Positions 1 to 7,287 of a stretch of DNA of 14,947 bases are shown here, piece after piece. Source of the DNA: QHWK01 sp035315685 (GTDB lineage: Bacteria > Acidobacteriota > Vicinamibacteria > Vicinamibacterales > CAVVIG01); contig DATFXR010000333.1 in assembly GCA_035315685.1 (NCBI GenBank), forward strand, positions 1 to 14,947. Reading direction: 5' to 3'. The position numbers and the translations under genes are program-made. Numbering within the stretch: the first letter of the stretch is position 1; every line of letters begins with the position of its first letter. Below the pieces are notes generated by a model. That model saw only the letters and a list, made by a program, of their open reading frames with translations. It had not been told where the DNA came from and searched no databases.

Positions 1-1092
1 CCACGAATACTTCCCGTCCGCTTTGTACCCGGTGTAGCGCGGGACCGTCTCTTCTTCGTACGGGTGCCGCATCCAGTCACCGTCGTACCATGCGTGCGCA
101 ATGCACTCGGAAACGTTCTGCTGGAAGTAGGGATCCTCGAATGAGGTGATCGCCTTCACGTTCTTCAGATCGCCGTTGAAGATGGTGCCGCCCGGCAGGT
201 CGAACCTGGTGGCACCCGCGTCGGTTGGCAAATCGGGTACCGAGAGATAGCTGGTGACGCCGCTTCCGTAGGTCAGCCAGTCTGCGTACATCGCGCCGAC
301 TGCGCAGACGTCGACGAAATACACCTGCCCGATGAACCGCCGCGCCGAGTCGAGTAGATCCTTCACCTGATACAGGCGGGCCATGTTGAGCGCGGAATCG
401 CTGTCGAGATTGATCGCGTTGGCGACGCCGCCGACAGCCAGGTTCTGGATGTTCGGCGTCTTGCCGCCGAGAATGGCGACCACTTGATTGACCGAGCGCT
501 GGTAGTCGAGCGCCTGCAGATAGTGGGTCACCGCCATCAGGTTGACTTCCGGCGACAGCTTCATCGCCGGATGTCCCCAATAACCGTTGGTGAAGATGCC
601 CATCTGCCCCTTCGCCACGAACCGGGCGAGCCGGTCCTTCACCGCCTGGAACTGCTGCGTGCTGTTGCCCGGCCACTCCGACAGGCTGGCCGCCAGCGCG
701 GCGGCTTTCGGCACGTCCGCTTTCAGCGCCGAAACCACGTCCACCCAGTCCAGGGCCGACAGCTGGTAGAAGTGCACGATGTGGTCGTGCATCGCGTGAG
801 CCGCGAGGATCAGGTTCCGGATGTACTGCGCGTTGGGCGGAATCTGCAGCTTCAGCGCGTTCTCGACCGCGCGGACCGACGCGATGGCGTGAACCGTCGT
901 GCAGACGCCGCAGAAGCGCTGCGTGAACAGCCACGCGTCGCGGGGATCGCGGCCGATGAGAATGCGCTCGATGCCGCGGAACATCTGGCCCGACGACCAC
1001 GCCTGCTTCACCACGCCGCCGTCGATCTCGACGTCGATGCGGAGATGACCTTCGATGCGGGTCACCGGATCGACTGTGATGTGCGTGCTCAT
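1..1092 (-). CDS. hybC: [NiFe] hydrogenase large (catalytic) subunit, HybC-type, 3' end cut by window
   Basis: This is the catalytic subunit of a group 1 membrane-bound hydrogenase, which splits H2 at a Ni-Fe(CN)2CO centre. The ATG at 1092 opens 364 codons with no stop before the window edge, so the C-terminus with the second CxxC nickel-binding motif and the protease-processed tail is not visible. The N-terminal motif RIEGH is at residues 12-16. The first nickel-binding motif R-F-C-G-V-C-T-T-V-H is at 59-68, with Cys61 and Cys64 as ligands. The visible end matches the family's PRYTGY...KYSW region. E. coli HybC is about 567 residues, so roughly 60 percent is present. There is no signal peptide; the family is exported by the Tat system as a complex with the small subunit. 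The start overlaps the hybB stop by one base (TGATG), which implies translational coupling. Family assignment is secure; the Hyb subtype rests on the operon. Confidence 0.95.
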   Translation of the reverse strand, partial: MSTHITVDPVTRIEGHLRIDVEIDGGVVKQAWSSGQMFRGIERILIGRDPRDAWLFTQRFCGVCTTVHAIASVRAVENALKLQIPPNAQYIRNLILAAHAMHDHIVHFYQLSALDWVDVVSALKADVPKAAALAASLSEWPGNSTQQFQAVKDRLARFVAKGQMGIFTNGYWGHPAMKLSPEVNLMAVTHYLQALDYQRSVNQVVAILGGKTPNIQNLAVGGVANAINLDSDSALNMARLYQVKDLLDSARRFIGQVYFVDVCAVGAMYADWLTYGSGVTSYLSVPDLPTDAGATRFDLPGGTIFNGDLKNVKAITSFEDPYFQQNVSECIAHAWYDGDWMRHPYEEETVPRYTGYKADGKYSW

Positions 1093-2273
1093 CAGGCTGC
1101 CTGCCCTTCCACGCGCGGCGCCGCCAGGATCCGGAATCGCTTCACGATGACGATGTAGGCGAGCACCTCGAACGCGACCAGACCGACCGTGACGGTGATC
1201 TCGGGCACGCTCGGAAAGTACGACCAGTGCGCCCCCGGATTGAAGGCGACCAGATACGTGTCGAATCGATAGAGAGCGCCGGCGAACATCATCCCCATCG
1301 CCGCCCTGAACAGCGCCCCGAGATCGCGCCGGTTGCGCGCCGACATCAGGATCACGACCGGCGTCAGAAACACGACGTATTCGAACGCGGCTACGACCGA
1401 ACGGCCATCGCCCGCAAGCAGCTGAGCCAGGTCGCCGCGCCACCATAAATCGCCGAGCCGAAGCGCGACGAACAGGACCTGCAGCGGCACGATGATCGCG
1501 GCCAGCGACGCGAGCATCCCGATCTCGGGCTTCCGCTTGAACGCGACGCTGGACAGCGCCGATTCGAAGACCACGACCGCGAAGCCCATCGCGATGCACG
1601 AGATCAGGAACAGCAGCGGCAGGATCGGCGTCCGCCACAGCGGGTGCAGCCGCGATCCGGCGAGCAACATCAGCGTTCCCAGCGATGACTGGTGCATCGT
1701 CGCCAGCAACAGCCCGAGTGCGACGATTGGAATGGAGAGCCGATCGAGGGCGGTCGTGAAGCGTCCGATGGCACGACGCAGCCGCTCGTTCCGGTTGGCC
1801 AGCGGATCGAGCAGCACCGGCGCGAGCCGCAGCCACAGCACGGCGACGTACGCCATGATGCACAGCGCGACTTCGAGGAGCGCCGAGTTGAAGTTCCAGT
1901 GCCAGAAGTACAGCGGCACTTTCCAGATCGCCCACCACCGCCCGACGTCGAGCGCCACGCCGACGCCGGCGAGCGTGTAGCCGAGCGCGCTGGTCAGCAC
2001 CGCCGGCCGGAGCAGCGGGTGATACCGACCCTTGTTCAGGATGTAGACGAGGATGCCGACGGCATAGCCGCCGGTCGCGAGCGCGGCGCCGGTGACGACG
2101 TCGAACGCGATCCACAGCCCGAACGGATAGCCGTCGTTCAGCGCGGTCGTCGCGCCGAGGCCGGCGACCAGCCGCCACACGATTGTCACCGCGGCCAGGC
2201 TGAAGAGGCCGACTAGCGCCGTCGACGCTGCGGTCACGAGACGTCCGCCGATCGGTTCAGCGCGCGCCGTCAT
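1092..2273 (-). CDS. hybB: Ni/Fe-hydrogenase cytochrome b-type/NrfD-like membrane subunit HybB
   Basis: This integral membrane subunit passes electrons between the FeS subunit HybA and the quinone pool. The 393 residues fit the usual length of E. coli HybB (392). About ten hydrophobic segments can be seen, for example near residues 14-36, 52-78, 92-110, 130-150, 180-200, 217-238, 252-272, 293-311, 322-345 and 360-378. Blocks I recognise from HybB include LNDGYPFGLWIAFD (45-58), YHPLLRPA (84-91), TMHQSSLGTLM (192-202), HPLW (210-213) and LVAFNPG (341-347). The ATG at 2273 has AGGAG seven bases upstream. The gene starts 17 bases inside the 3' end of hybA, and its TGA stop overlaps the hybC start codon. 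No haem-binding function should be assumed; NrfD-family members generally lack haem. Confidence 0.95.
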   Translation of the reverse strand: MTARAEPIGGRLVTAASTALVGLFSLAAVTIVWRLVAGLGATTALNDGYPFGLWIAFDVVTGAALATGGYAVGILVYILNKGRYHPLLRPAVLTSALGYTLAGVGVALDVGRWWAIWKVPLYFWHWNFNSALLEVALCIMAYVAVLWLRLAPVLLDPLANRNERLRRAIGRFTTALDRLSIPIVALGLLLATMHQSSLGTLMLLAGSRLHPLWRTPILPLLFLISCIAMGFAVVVFESALSSVAFKRKPEIGMLASLAAIIVPLQVLFVALRLGDLWWRGDLAQLLAGDGRSVVAAFEYVVFLTPVVILMSARNRRDLGALFRAAMGMMFAGALYRFDTYLVAFNPGAHWSYFPSVPEITVTVGLVAFEVLAYIVIVKRFRILAAPRVEGQAA

Positions 2274-3147
2274 CGTGGGTCTCCTCGCGGCCGCGATTCT
2301 CCGATCGGCGATTGCGTACCATCGCCATCACCGCCGTCGCATACAGCGCCATCGGCGCGATGAGGTCGCGATAGACGCCGTGCTGGATCGTGCGCGCGAG
2401 TTGCGGGGCCGGCTCGTCGCCGAGCGCGGGGAGCCCGAGTTTCTCGAAGGGGACATGGGAGAGGTACAGAACCTGCGTGCCGCCGGCCTCGGTCTCGCCA
2501 TAGACCCTTGGCACGTAGCGCCCGGGATTCTCAGCGATGCGTCGCTTCGCCTCCTTCAAGAGCTCCGTCCGCCGTCCGAAGACGACCGCTTTGCGGGGGC
2601 ACACGTCGGTGCACGCCGGCTCCTGTCCACGCGCCAGTCGTTCCTTGCACAATTCGCACTTGACGATCTTCGGCGTCCTGCTCGCGAACTCGAATTTCGG
2701 CACGTTGAAGGGGCATGCGACTTCGCAATAGCGGCACCCGATGCATAGATCGGGGTCATAGGTGACAATGCCGAATTCGCGCTTGTCGAGCGCCCCGAGC
2801 ATGCAGGCGCTGGCACATGCGGGATCGATACAGTGATTGCACTGTGCCTTGACGAAGGACTGCACCGGACCGTCGCGGTACAGCTTGATGACGGTCTTGG
2901 CGCGCACGCTGAGATCCAGTGGCGCCTGATAGAGACCGTGTGGGCTCGCGGTGGTGTCGGGCGCCAGTCCGTTGGCCTCGCGGCACGCGACCATGCACGT
3001 CTTGCAGCCGATGCACAGAGTCGCGTCGTAGAGCAGACCGGCGGCGTCGGCCGGCGGACGGTCGCCGGCCGTGGCTGGGCGCACGCCGGCGGCCGCGGCG
3101 CCCGCGGTCAGCATGGCCTGCAGAGCGGCGCGCCTGGTGAGGCCCAT
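2257..3147 (-). CDS. hybA: Hydrogenase-2-type ferredoxin-like electron transfer subunit HybA
   Basis: This periplasmic iron-sulfur subunit relays electrons from the hydrogenase small subunit to HybB. The protein has 296 residues. A twin-arginine (Tat) signal is visible at the N-terminus (TRRAALQAML, residues 4-13, followed by an Ala-rich core). Sixteen cysteines in four groups (45/48/51/55, 103/106/111/115, 135/138/141/145, 164/167/179/183) predict four [4Fe-4S] clusters. The AGGTQVLYLS segment near 221-230 and the hydrophobic C-terminal anchor at about 261-277 both match E. coli HybA. The ATG at 3147 was chosen because it overlaps the hybO stop (TGATG) and puts the Tat motif at the N-terminus. 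The reading frame stays open far upstream, antisense-like to hybO in another frame, but that part is not coding. Confidence 0.95.
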   Translation of the reverse strand: MGLTRRAALQAMLTAGAAAAGVRPATAGDRPPADAAGLLYDATLCIGCKTCMVACREANGLAPDTTASPHGLYQAPLDLSVRAKTVIKLYRDGPVQSFVKAQCNHCIDPACASACMLGALDKREFGIVTYDPDLCIGCRYCEVACPFNVPKFEFASRTPKIVKCELCKERLARGQEPACTDVCPRKAVVFGRRTELLKEAKRRIAENPGRYVPRVYGETEAGGTQVLYLSHVPFEKLGLPALGDEPAPQLARTIQHGVYRDLIAPMALYATAVMAMVRNRRSENRGREETHDDGAR

Positions 3148-4280
3148 CACATCACCTCGGGTTTCTGGTCCCCGGGCTTGCCCTCGTCGACGGTGATCGC
3201 GGTGAGCTTCTTCGACGTCACGTATCCCGCACCGGCGAGCGCGCCGATGACGAGGCCGGCGACGCCGGTGGCGATCGGACTGACGCTGCCCTGCGGCGCA
3301 CGAATCGGCGCGTAGGTGTCCGGCGGCATCGGGCGCAGGATCTCGACCGTTGCATGCATCGGCATCCGGAAGCCGACCTGCTGCTCGGTGCAGCCAAAGC
3401 ATGGATGGCCCAGACCAATCGGCCACGCGCCGTCGACGTCGCAGAAGTGTTGCACGGAGCAATTGGCGTGCGTCACCGGCCCCTTGCATCCGAGCTTGTA
3501 CAGGCAGTAGCCGTTGCGATGTCCCTCGTCGCCGTAAGCCTCGGCGAACCGTCCCGCGTCGAAGTGGGCGCGGCGAGGGCAATGCTCGTGAATCGTCTGA
3601 CCGTAGGCGAACGTCGGTCGGCCCTCCCTGTCGAGCGCCGGCAGCGTGCCGTAGGTCGCGTACTGCAGGACCGTGCCGAGAAAGTTGTAGGGGTTCGCCG
3701 GGCAACCCGGGATGTTGACCACGGTCCTGCCGGTCACGATCTCGTGTACGCCGCTGGCACCCGTTGGATTCGGGTCTGCGGAGGCAACCCCGCCCCACGA
3801 CGCGCACGAGCCGATGGCAATTACCGCGCCGGCCTGCCCGGCGACGTCCTTCACAATCTCGAGAGCGGTGCGGCCGCCGATCATGCAGTAAATCCCGTTC
3901 TCCTTCCTCGGGATCGCGCCCTCGACGACGCACACGTACTTGCCGGCGTGTTCGCGCATCGCCTGACGGAGCGCGGCTTCGGCCTGATGACCGGCGGCCG
4001 CAAACAGCGTTTCGTGATAGTCGAGCGAGATCAGGTCGAGAATCAGGTCGTCGACCGCGGGATGCGCCGTCCGCAGCAGCGACTCCGTGCAGCCGGTGCA
4101 TTCCTGGAATTGCAGCCAGATGACCGACGGCTTGATGCCGCGCTCCGCCGCATCGACGAAGCGCGCAGCGGCCAGCGGTCCGAGACCGATCGCCGCAGCG
4201 GCCATCGTGCAGAGTCGAACGAAGTCGCGGCGGGACACGGGTTCGGACGGCGCGCCGTCGCGCGGGACCGGAGCGACCAT
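3147..4280 (-). CDS. hybO: [NiFe] hydrogenase small subunit, Tat-exported, HybO-type
   Basis: This is the electron-transfer small subunit of the hydrogenase, holding three FeS clusters; 377 residues from the ATG at 4280. That start has GGAGG seven bases upstream (4288-4292), whereas a GTG 18 codons further upstream (4334) has no good site. The Tat motif SRRDFVRL is at 16-23. Proximal cluster ligands are Cys61, Cys64, Cys159 and Cys193. Distal ligands are His231, Cys234, Cys259 and Cys265. Medial ligands are Cys274, Cys294 and Cys297. The two extra cysteines of oxygen-tolerant enzymes are glycines here (Gly63 in CTGC, Gly164 in CASWGG), so a standard cubane proximal cluster is expected. A C-terminal membrane anchor lies at about 335-356. 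This is the first gene of the operon; the order O-A-B-C is that of E. coli hyb. Confidence 0.96.
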   Translation of the reverse strand: MVAPVPRDGAPSEPVSRRDFVRLCTMAAAAIGLGPLAAARFVDAAERGIKPSVIWLQFQECTGCTESLLRTAHPAVDDLILDLISLDYHETLFAAAGHQAEAALRQAMREHAGKYVCVVEGAIPRKENGIYCMIGGRTALEIVKDVAGQAGAVIAIGSCASWGGVASADPNPTGASGVHEIVTGRTVVNIPGCPANPYNFLGTVLQYATYGTLPALDREGRPTFAYGQTIHEHCPRRAHFDAGRFAEAYGDEGHRNGYCLYKLGCKGPVTHANCSVQHFCDVDGAWPIGLGHPCFGCTEQQVGFRMPMHATVEILRPMPPDTYAPIRAPQGSVSPIATGVAGLVIGALAGAGYVTSKKLTAITVDEGKPGDQKPEVM

Positions 4281-4287
4281 GCAGCAG

Positions 4288-4292
4288 CCTCC
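4288..4292 (-). promoter_or_regulatory. Ribosome binding site deciding the hybO start
   Basis: The minus strand reads GGAGG seven bases before the ATG at 4280. It supports this start over the upstream in-frame GTG at 4334, which lacks such a site. Confidence 0.75.
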
Positions 4293-4334
4293 GCCTTCGA
4301 TCGCAGCAACGCCGATGCCAGTGCATCGCGCCAC

Positions 4335-4355
4335 ATTGCGGCGATTTGGCGCAAT
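4335..4355. repeat. Inverted repeat upstream of hybO
   Basis: ATTGCG and CGCAAT (six-base perfect arms) are separated by nine bases, about 55 bp upstream of the hybO start codon. Position and symmetry suit a dimeric regulator site or a leader hairpin. No known operator consensus was matched. Confidence 0.35.
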
Positions 4356-4440
4356 GCGCTGTCGGCGTTGCCGGATTCACGGATGCCCTGTCGGATCGTC
4401 GGCAACGCGACGCAACAACTCCCCGAACTGCGAAGAACCG

Positions 4441-4465
4441 ACGACGATTTTTCGGCGATCGTCGT
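4441..4465. repeat. Perfect 8-bp inverted repeat in the hyb upstream region
   Basis: ACGACGAT (4441-4448) and ATCGTCGT (4458-4465) flank a nine-base spacer. No T-run follows on either strand, so a factor-independent terminator is unlikely. It may be an operator or an RNA hairpin in a long hyb leader. Confidence 0.4.
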
Positions 4466-4483
4466 GAGGCGGTCGCGGCCGAG

Positions 4484-4510
4484 CGACGGGGGTTTCGGCG
4501 AAACCCGTCG
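4484..4510. repeat. Stem-loop in the hyb upstream region
   Basis: GGGTTTC (4490-4496) pairs with GAAACCC (4500-4506) across a three-base loop. The stem extends, past a two-base bulge, with CGAC (4484-4487) and GTCG (4507-4510). It lies between the regulator's stop and the hyb operon. No T-tract follows, so a regulatory or structural role is as likely as termination. Confidence 0.4.
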
Positions 4511-4799
4511 GCGTTACGGGCTATTTGCTATGGACGCCGGCCGGCCGAGTGATGAGAGCTGACGCGCTGCGAAGCGGCTGACTGTCTCACGTGTTCGCTC
4601 CAGCCGTCGTCCTTCGGCGTGCGTCTCGCCGAGCATCGCCATCAGGACCGTACACGAGTGTGGCATGCGCACTCTGACCCTTGCCGGGACTCCACATTCA
4701 GTGGGTTGCGGGCCTCGGCAACCAAGATTCAACAGTCGGCTGACAAACGGCTGACGACTACCCTCGCCTCGGCGGCAACTATGTCAACTCCACGGGACG

Positions 4800-6437
4800 T
4801 TATTTCAGCCTCGCCAACAGCTTGTGGAACCGCACGTCGTCGCGCAAAATGTCGTAATCCGGATCGTGCTCGAGCCAATCGCGCTGGCCGTATCCGAGAG
4901 CGACGGCGCGCTCGAGGACCTCGAGCGCCTCTTCCTTCATCCCCAGAATCGCCCGCAGGCACGTCGCGTTGAACAAGACGCTCATGTCATTGGGGTAGAG
5001 GTCGAGCGATCGTTGCGACCACTCGAGCGCTCTTTCCGTTTGACCGACAATGGCCAGGTTGCTCGACCCCATGGACAACGCGCGTGCGTCAACCGGATTC
5101 AGGGCGAGGACACGCTCCGCACGACGGACGCCTTCGCGAGTGGCTTCACGACCCTCTTCGCTTCGCTCGAGGATGCGCAGCGACTGGCCGAGGAGGAACG
5201 CGCTCTGAAAGTCTTCCTGGCGTACCTCGCAAGCCTTTCGAAAAAGGTCGGCCGAGCGCTCGATGTGACCCCGCGCGAAGCTGGTGCGCCCGAAGTAATA
5301 GTACGCATCGAACAGGTTTGGATTGAGCCGGATCGCTTGCTCGAATTCGGCTGCCGCCTCGTCGTAGTGTCGCGACAGCGATAGCGCACATCCACGCGCG
5401 ACGTGCGAGTCGGCGAGCTCCGGTGCCAGTTCCAGAACGCGCGCACTGGCCCGCTCGGCCCTGGCGAGATCATCGGCTCGGGCGCCGAACCATTCGTAAA
5501 GCGTGGCGTAGACCGTGGCCAGACCAGCAAACGCGGGCGCGTAGTTCGGGTCGCGCGCAATGGCGCGCTCGAACATCGCGGCGCTCTGCTCCAGGTCCGG
5601 CTGGGTCATCCGCGGAAGGTGCTGGCGGCCGCGCAAGTAATACTCGTAGGCCTCGACCGCGGTTTGCGGCCGGACGAGGGCCGCTTTTTCGCGGCCGCTG
5701 AGCACGCTTCCTCGCAGCGATGTCGCCACGCTCTCCGCGATCTCGTCCTGGATCGCGAAAACGTCGTCGAGCCTGCGGTCGAACCGCTGCGACCAGCGGC
5801 GATACCCGGTTGCCACTTCGATCAGCTGCACGGTCACGCGCAGGCGATCGTCGGCCTTGCGAACGCTGCCTTCGAGCAGTGTGCCGACGCCGAGCCGGCG
5901 TCCAACCTCTCGAACATCGGCTCCGCCCTTGAATTGAAAGGAAGCGGTCCGCGCGGCCACGCGAAGCCCATCGATCTGAGTGAGGGCGCTGATCAACTCC
6001 TCGGCGAGGCCCTCGCACAGGTAATCCTGGTCGCGACCCGGGCTCATGTCCGCGAACGGAAGCACCGCGATCGCTGACACATCGGCCATCGAAACGGGCG
6101 GTCTGGCGGCGTCTGGCGGCGATGTTTCCGCGATCCGGGCGACGAACTGGTACCCGCGTCGATGCCGCGTTTCGATGAACCGCGGCTGCTTCGCATCGTC
6201 CTCGAGCGCCTTGCGCAATTCCTGAACGCATGACGTGAGCGCGTCGTCGCTGACGGCGGTATCAGTCCAGACCGACGCGAACAGATCGTCCTTGGAGACT
6301 GGCTGTCCCGCGTGTGTCACCAGTTTCTTCAGTACCGCGGATGCTTTCAGCGTGAGGCGAATCTCGCGCGTTCCCGACCAGAGTCGTCCTGTCTCGAGGT
6401 CGAACCGAAAGCCACTGAAGCTGACAGCCTTTTGCAT
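4800..6437 (-). CDS. Winged-helix regulator with TolB/FlgO-like domain and TPR repeats
   Basis: A 545-residue predicted transcriptional regulator. An OmpR/PhoB-type (CadC-like) winged helix spans about residues 5-100 and ends in the typical RFIETRHRRGYQFVA motif. A Pro-rich linker follows at about 102-113. Next is a TolB/FlgO-like domain at about 117-245 (IAVLPFADMS, then CEGLAEELISALTQI, then GTLLEGSVRK), and TPR-type helical repeats run from about 270 to 530 (for example AAAEFEQAIRLNPN and ALEWSQRSLDLYPND). No membrane segment is visible between the DNA-binding and sensor parts, unlike CadC, so it is probably cytoplasmic. The ATG at 6437 has GAAGG ten bases upstream; the in-frame TTG at 6461 has no site. 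It is divergent from the secreted protein at 6718 and lies upstream of hyb on the same strand. Its targets and signal are unknown. This architecture is abundant in Acidobacteriota. Confidence 0.88.
   Translation of the reverse strand: MQKAVSFSGFRFDLETGRLWSGTREIRLTLKASAVLKKLVTHAGQPVSKDDLFASVWTDTAVSDDALTSCVQELRKALEDDAKQPRFIETRHRRGYQFVARIAETSPPDAARPPVSMADVSAIAVLPFADMSPGRDQDYLCEGLAEELISALTQIDGLRVAARTASFQFKGGADVREVGRRLGVGTLLEGSVRKADDRLRVTVQLIEVATGYRRWSQRFDRRLDDVFAIQDEIAESVATSLRGSVLSGREKAALVRPQTAVEAYEYYLRGRQHLPRMTQPDLEQSAAMFERAIARDPNYAPAFAGLATVYATLYEWFGARADDLARAERASARVLELAPELADSHVARGCALSLSRHYDEAAAEFEQAIRLNPNLFDAYYYFGRTSFARGHIERSADLFRKACEVRQEDFQSAFLLGQSLRILERSEEGREATREGVRRAERVLALNPVDARALSMGSSNLAIVGQTERALEWSQRSLDLYPNDMSVLFNATCLRAILGMKEEALEVLERAVALGYGQRDWLEHDPDYDILRDDVRFHKLLARLK
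6101..6120. repeat. 10-bp tandem duplication in the regulator linker
   Basis: GTCTGGCGGC occurs twice in direct succession inside the gene, in the linker between the winged helix and the TolB-like domain. The unit is not a multiple of three, so gain or loss of a copy would shift the frame. Confidence 0.6.
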
Positions 6438-6514
6438 TCCGTTCGAACCTTCACGGAACAATCCCGGCGAAATTCTGGTTTGGTCCCGGGACTTCCCGCC
6501 GGCGGGCGCCTAAC

Positions 6515-6527
6515 CTTGTGCCACAAG
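6515..6527. promoter_or_regulatory. Candidate operator palindrome in a divergent intergenic region
   Basis: CTTGTG-C-CACAAG is a perfect 13-bp odd palindrome. It lies between the regulator start (6437) and the genes read rightward (6601/6718). The spacing suits control of either side, including autoregulation. No binding protein can be named. Confidence 0.35.
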
Positions 6528-6600
6528 CGGGCAACGGAGGCAACCGCTCGCCCGCCGCTCGAGTAAATGGCAGAGGTTCACGCAACACAGGAGGAACAAC

Positions 6601-6645
6601 GTGGTCAAGCGTTTGATGTTCTTCATCTACGGCGTCGTCGCCTAA
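6601..6645 (+). pseudogene. 14-codon frame resembling the start of an MddA/NnrU-type methyltransferase
   Basis: A GTG start preceded by AGGAGG (6589-6594, six-base spacing) opens the peptide MVKRLMFFIYGVVA and then a TAA. This closely resembles the N-terminus of isoprenylcysteine-methyltransferase-like membrane proteins (methanethiol S-methyltransferase MddA and relatives), which typically begin MKRxxxFxYGVVxY; here a stop stands where the next tyrosine codon would be. Nothing recognisable follows in any frame before the gene at 6718. The likeliest reading is a remnant left after deletion of the body of a gene. A translated leader peptide for 6718 is an alternative. The resemblance is from memory of the family, not a search. 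Confidence 0.4.
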
Positions 6646-6717
6646 CCGCAGCGTCTTCGTCGAGCCAGTGTGCTTTGTCGTTCGCCTTTCGAACCGAGAG
6701 GCGAGGAGGCTTTCAAC

Positions 6718-7287
6718 ATGAACATCGTAGGTTTCGTCAAGCACGGTCAGTGTTCCGTAATTGCCCTGCTCGTCTTGTCCTCTCCGCTGCTGGCACAAGG
6801 CGATCATCATCAATCTCTGTCGAGCCAGAAGGACCCTGGCGCGCTGGTCAAAGCGGTAAGGGAAGCAACCGAGCGATTCCGCGATGTCGCGGCGGCGGAA
6901 GCCGAGGGTTACGGGTTGTTGTTCGGCTGTGTCACAGGCCCGGACGCGGGCGCGATGGGCCTTCACTACGTGAATCTGCCGCTGGTCATCGACGGCCAGG
7001 TGGACGCCAGCCGTCCAGAAATCGTGCTCTATGAGCCGACGCCGGACGGACGCCTGCGGCTTATCGGTGCAGACTTTCTGGTGTTTGCGGCCGACTGGGA
7101 TGCGTCGCATTCCGGCGCACCGGAGCTGATGGGACAAAAGTTCCATCTGTTCGAGGCGCCCAATCGATTCGGTCTGCCAGCGTTCTACACGCTGCACGTC
7201 TGGGCGTGGAAGGACAATCCGAATGGCATGTTCGTGAACTGGCACTCCAACGTGTCGTGCGAGACGTTCAGCGGCCAGCAACACTGA
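6718..7287 (+). CDS. Secreted protein of unknown function
   Basis: A 189-residue protein with a clear signal peptide (residues 1 to about 26, hydrophobic core SVIALLVLSSPLL, likely cleavage after LAQ). The mature part begins with a His-rich GDHHQ. It then has a helical stretch (ALVKAVREATERFRDVAAAE) and a compact domain rich in Trp, His and aromatic residues (GCVTGP, GLHYVN, FAADWDASHSG, LHVWAWKDNPNG, NWHSNVSCETF). The pattern looks like a conserved exported domain, but I cannot name a family or reaction; His residues could bind metal, which is speculation. The ATG at 6718 has GAGGAGG (6703-6709) eight bases upstream, much better than a start 16 codons earlier. It is divergent from the regulator at 4800-6437, which may control it. 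Confidence 0.85.
   Translation: MNIVGFVKHGQCSVIALLVLSSPLLAQGDHHQSLSSQKDPGALVKAVREATERFRDVAAAEAEGYGLLFGCVTGPDAGAMGLHYVNLPLVIDGQVDASRPEIVLYEPTPDGRLRLIGADFLVFAADWDASHSGAPELMGQKFHLFEAPNRFGLPAFYTLHVWAWKDNPNGMFVNWHSNVSCETFSGQQH

Larger units (their letters stand above)
4293..4799. other. Gene-free region between the regulator and the hyb operon
   Basis: About 500 bp with no convincing coding frame on either strand. It holds the three inverted repeats listed separately and three copies of CGGCTGAC (4575-4582, 4737-4744, 4748-4755), the last two spaced 11 bases apart. It should contain the hyb promoter, but no promoter could be placed with confidence: a minus-strand TTGACA at 4787-4782 has no good -10 partner. 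Confidence 0.6.

Noticed and set aside
77..1000. Long Arg-rich minus-strand frame over the start of the window
   Set aside because: Out of frame with hybC, which reads without interruption from 1092 to the window edge and carries the family motifs.
2257..4380. A single 707-codon minus-strand frame covering hybA and most of hybO
   Set aside because: Only its last 296 codons (hybA) are coding; the upstream part is an Arg-rich out-of-frame translation across hybO, which is clearly coding in another frame.
3354..4562. 402-codon plus-strand frame opposite hybO
   Set aside because: Antisense shadow of hybO, which is certain from its cluster ligands.
4514..4732. 72-codon minus-strand frame in the hyb upstream region
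   Set aside because: No recognisable domain, no ribosome site, and it crosses repeats; not supportable as a gene.
4782..4787. Minus-strand TTGACA as a -35 element for hyb
   Set aside because: No good -10 hexamer at 16-18 bases, and about 500 bp from hybO.
6438..6461. TTG start for the regulator, eight codons longer
   Set aside because: No Shine-Dalgarno sequence before it, while the ATG at 6437 has GAAGG and starts just before the winged helix.
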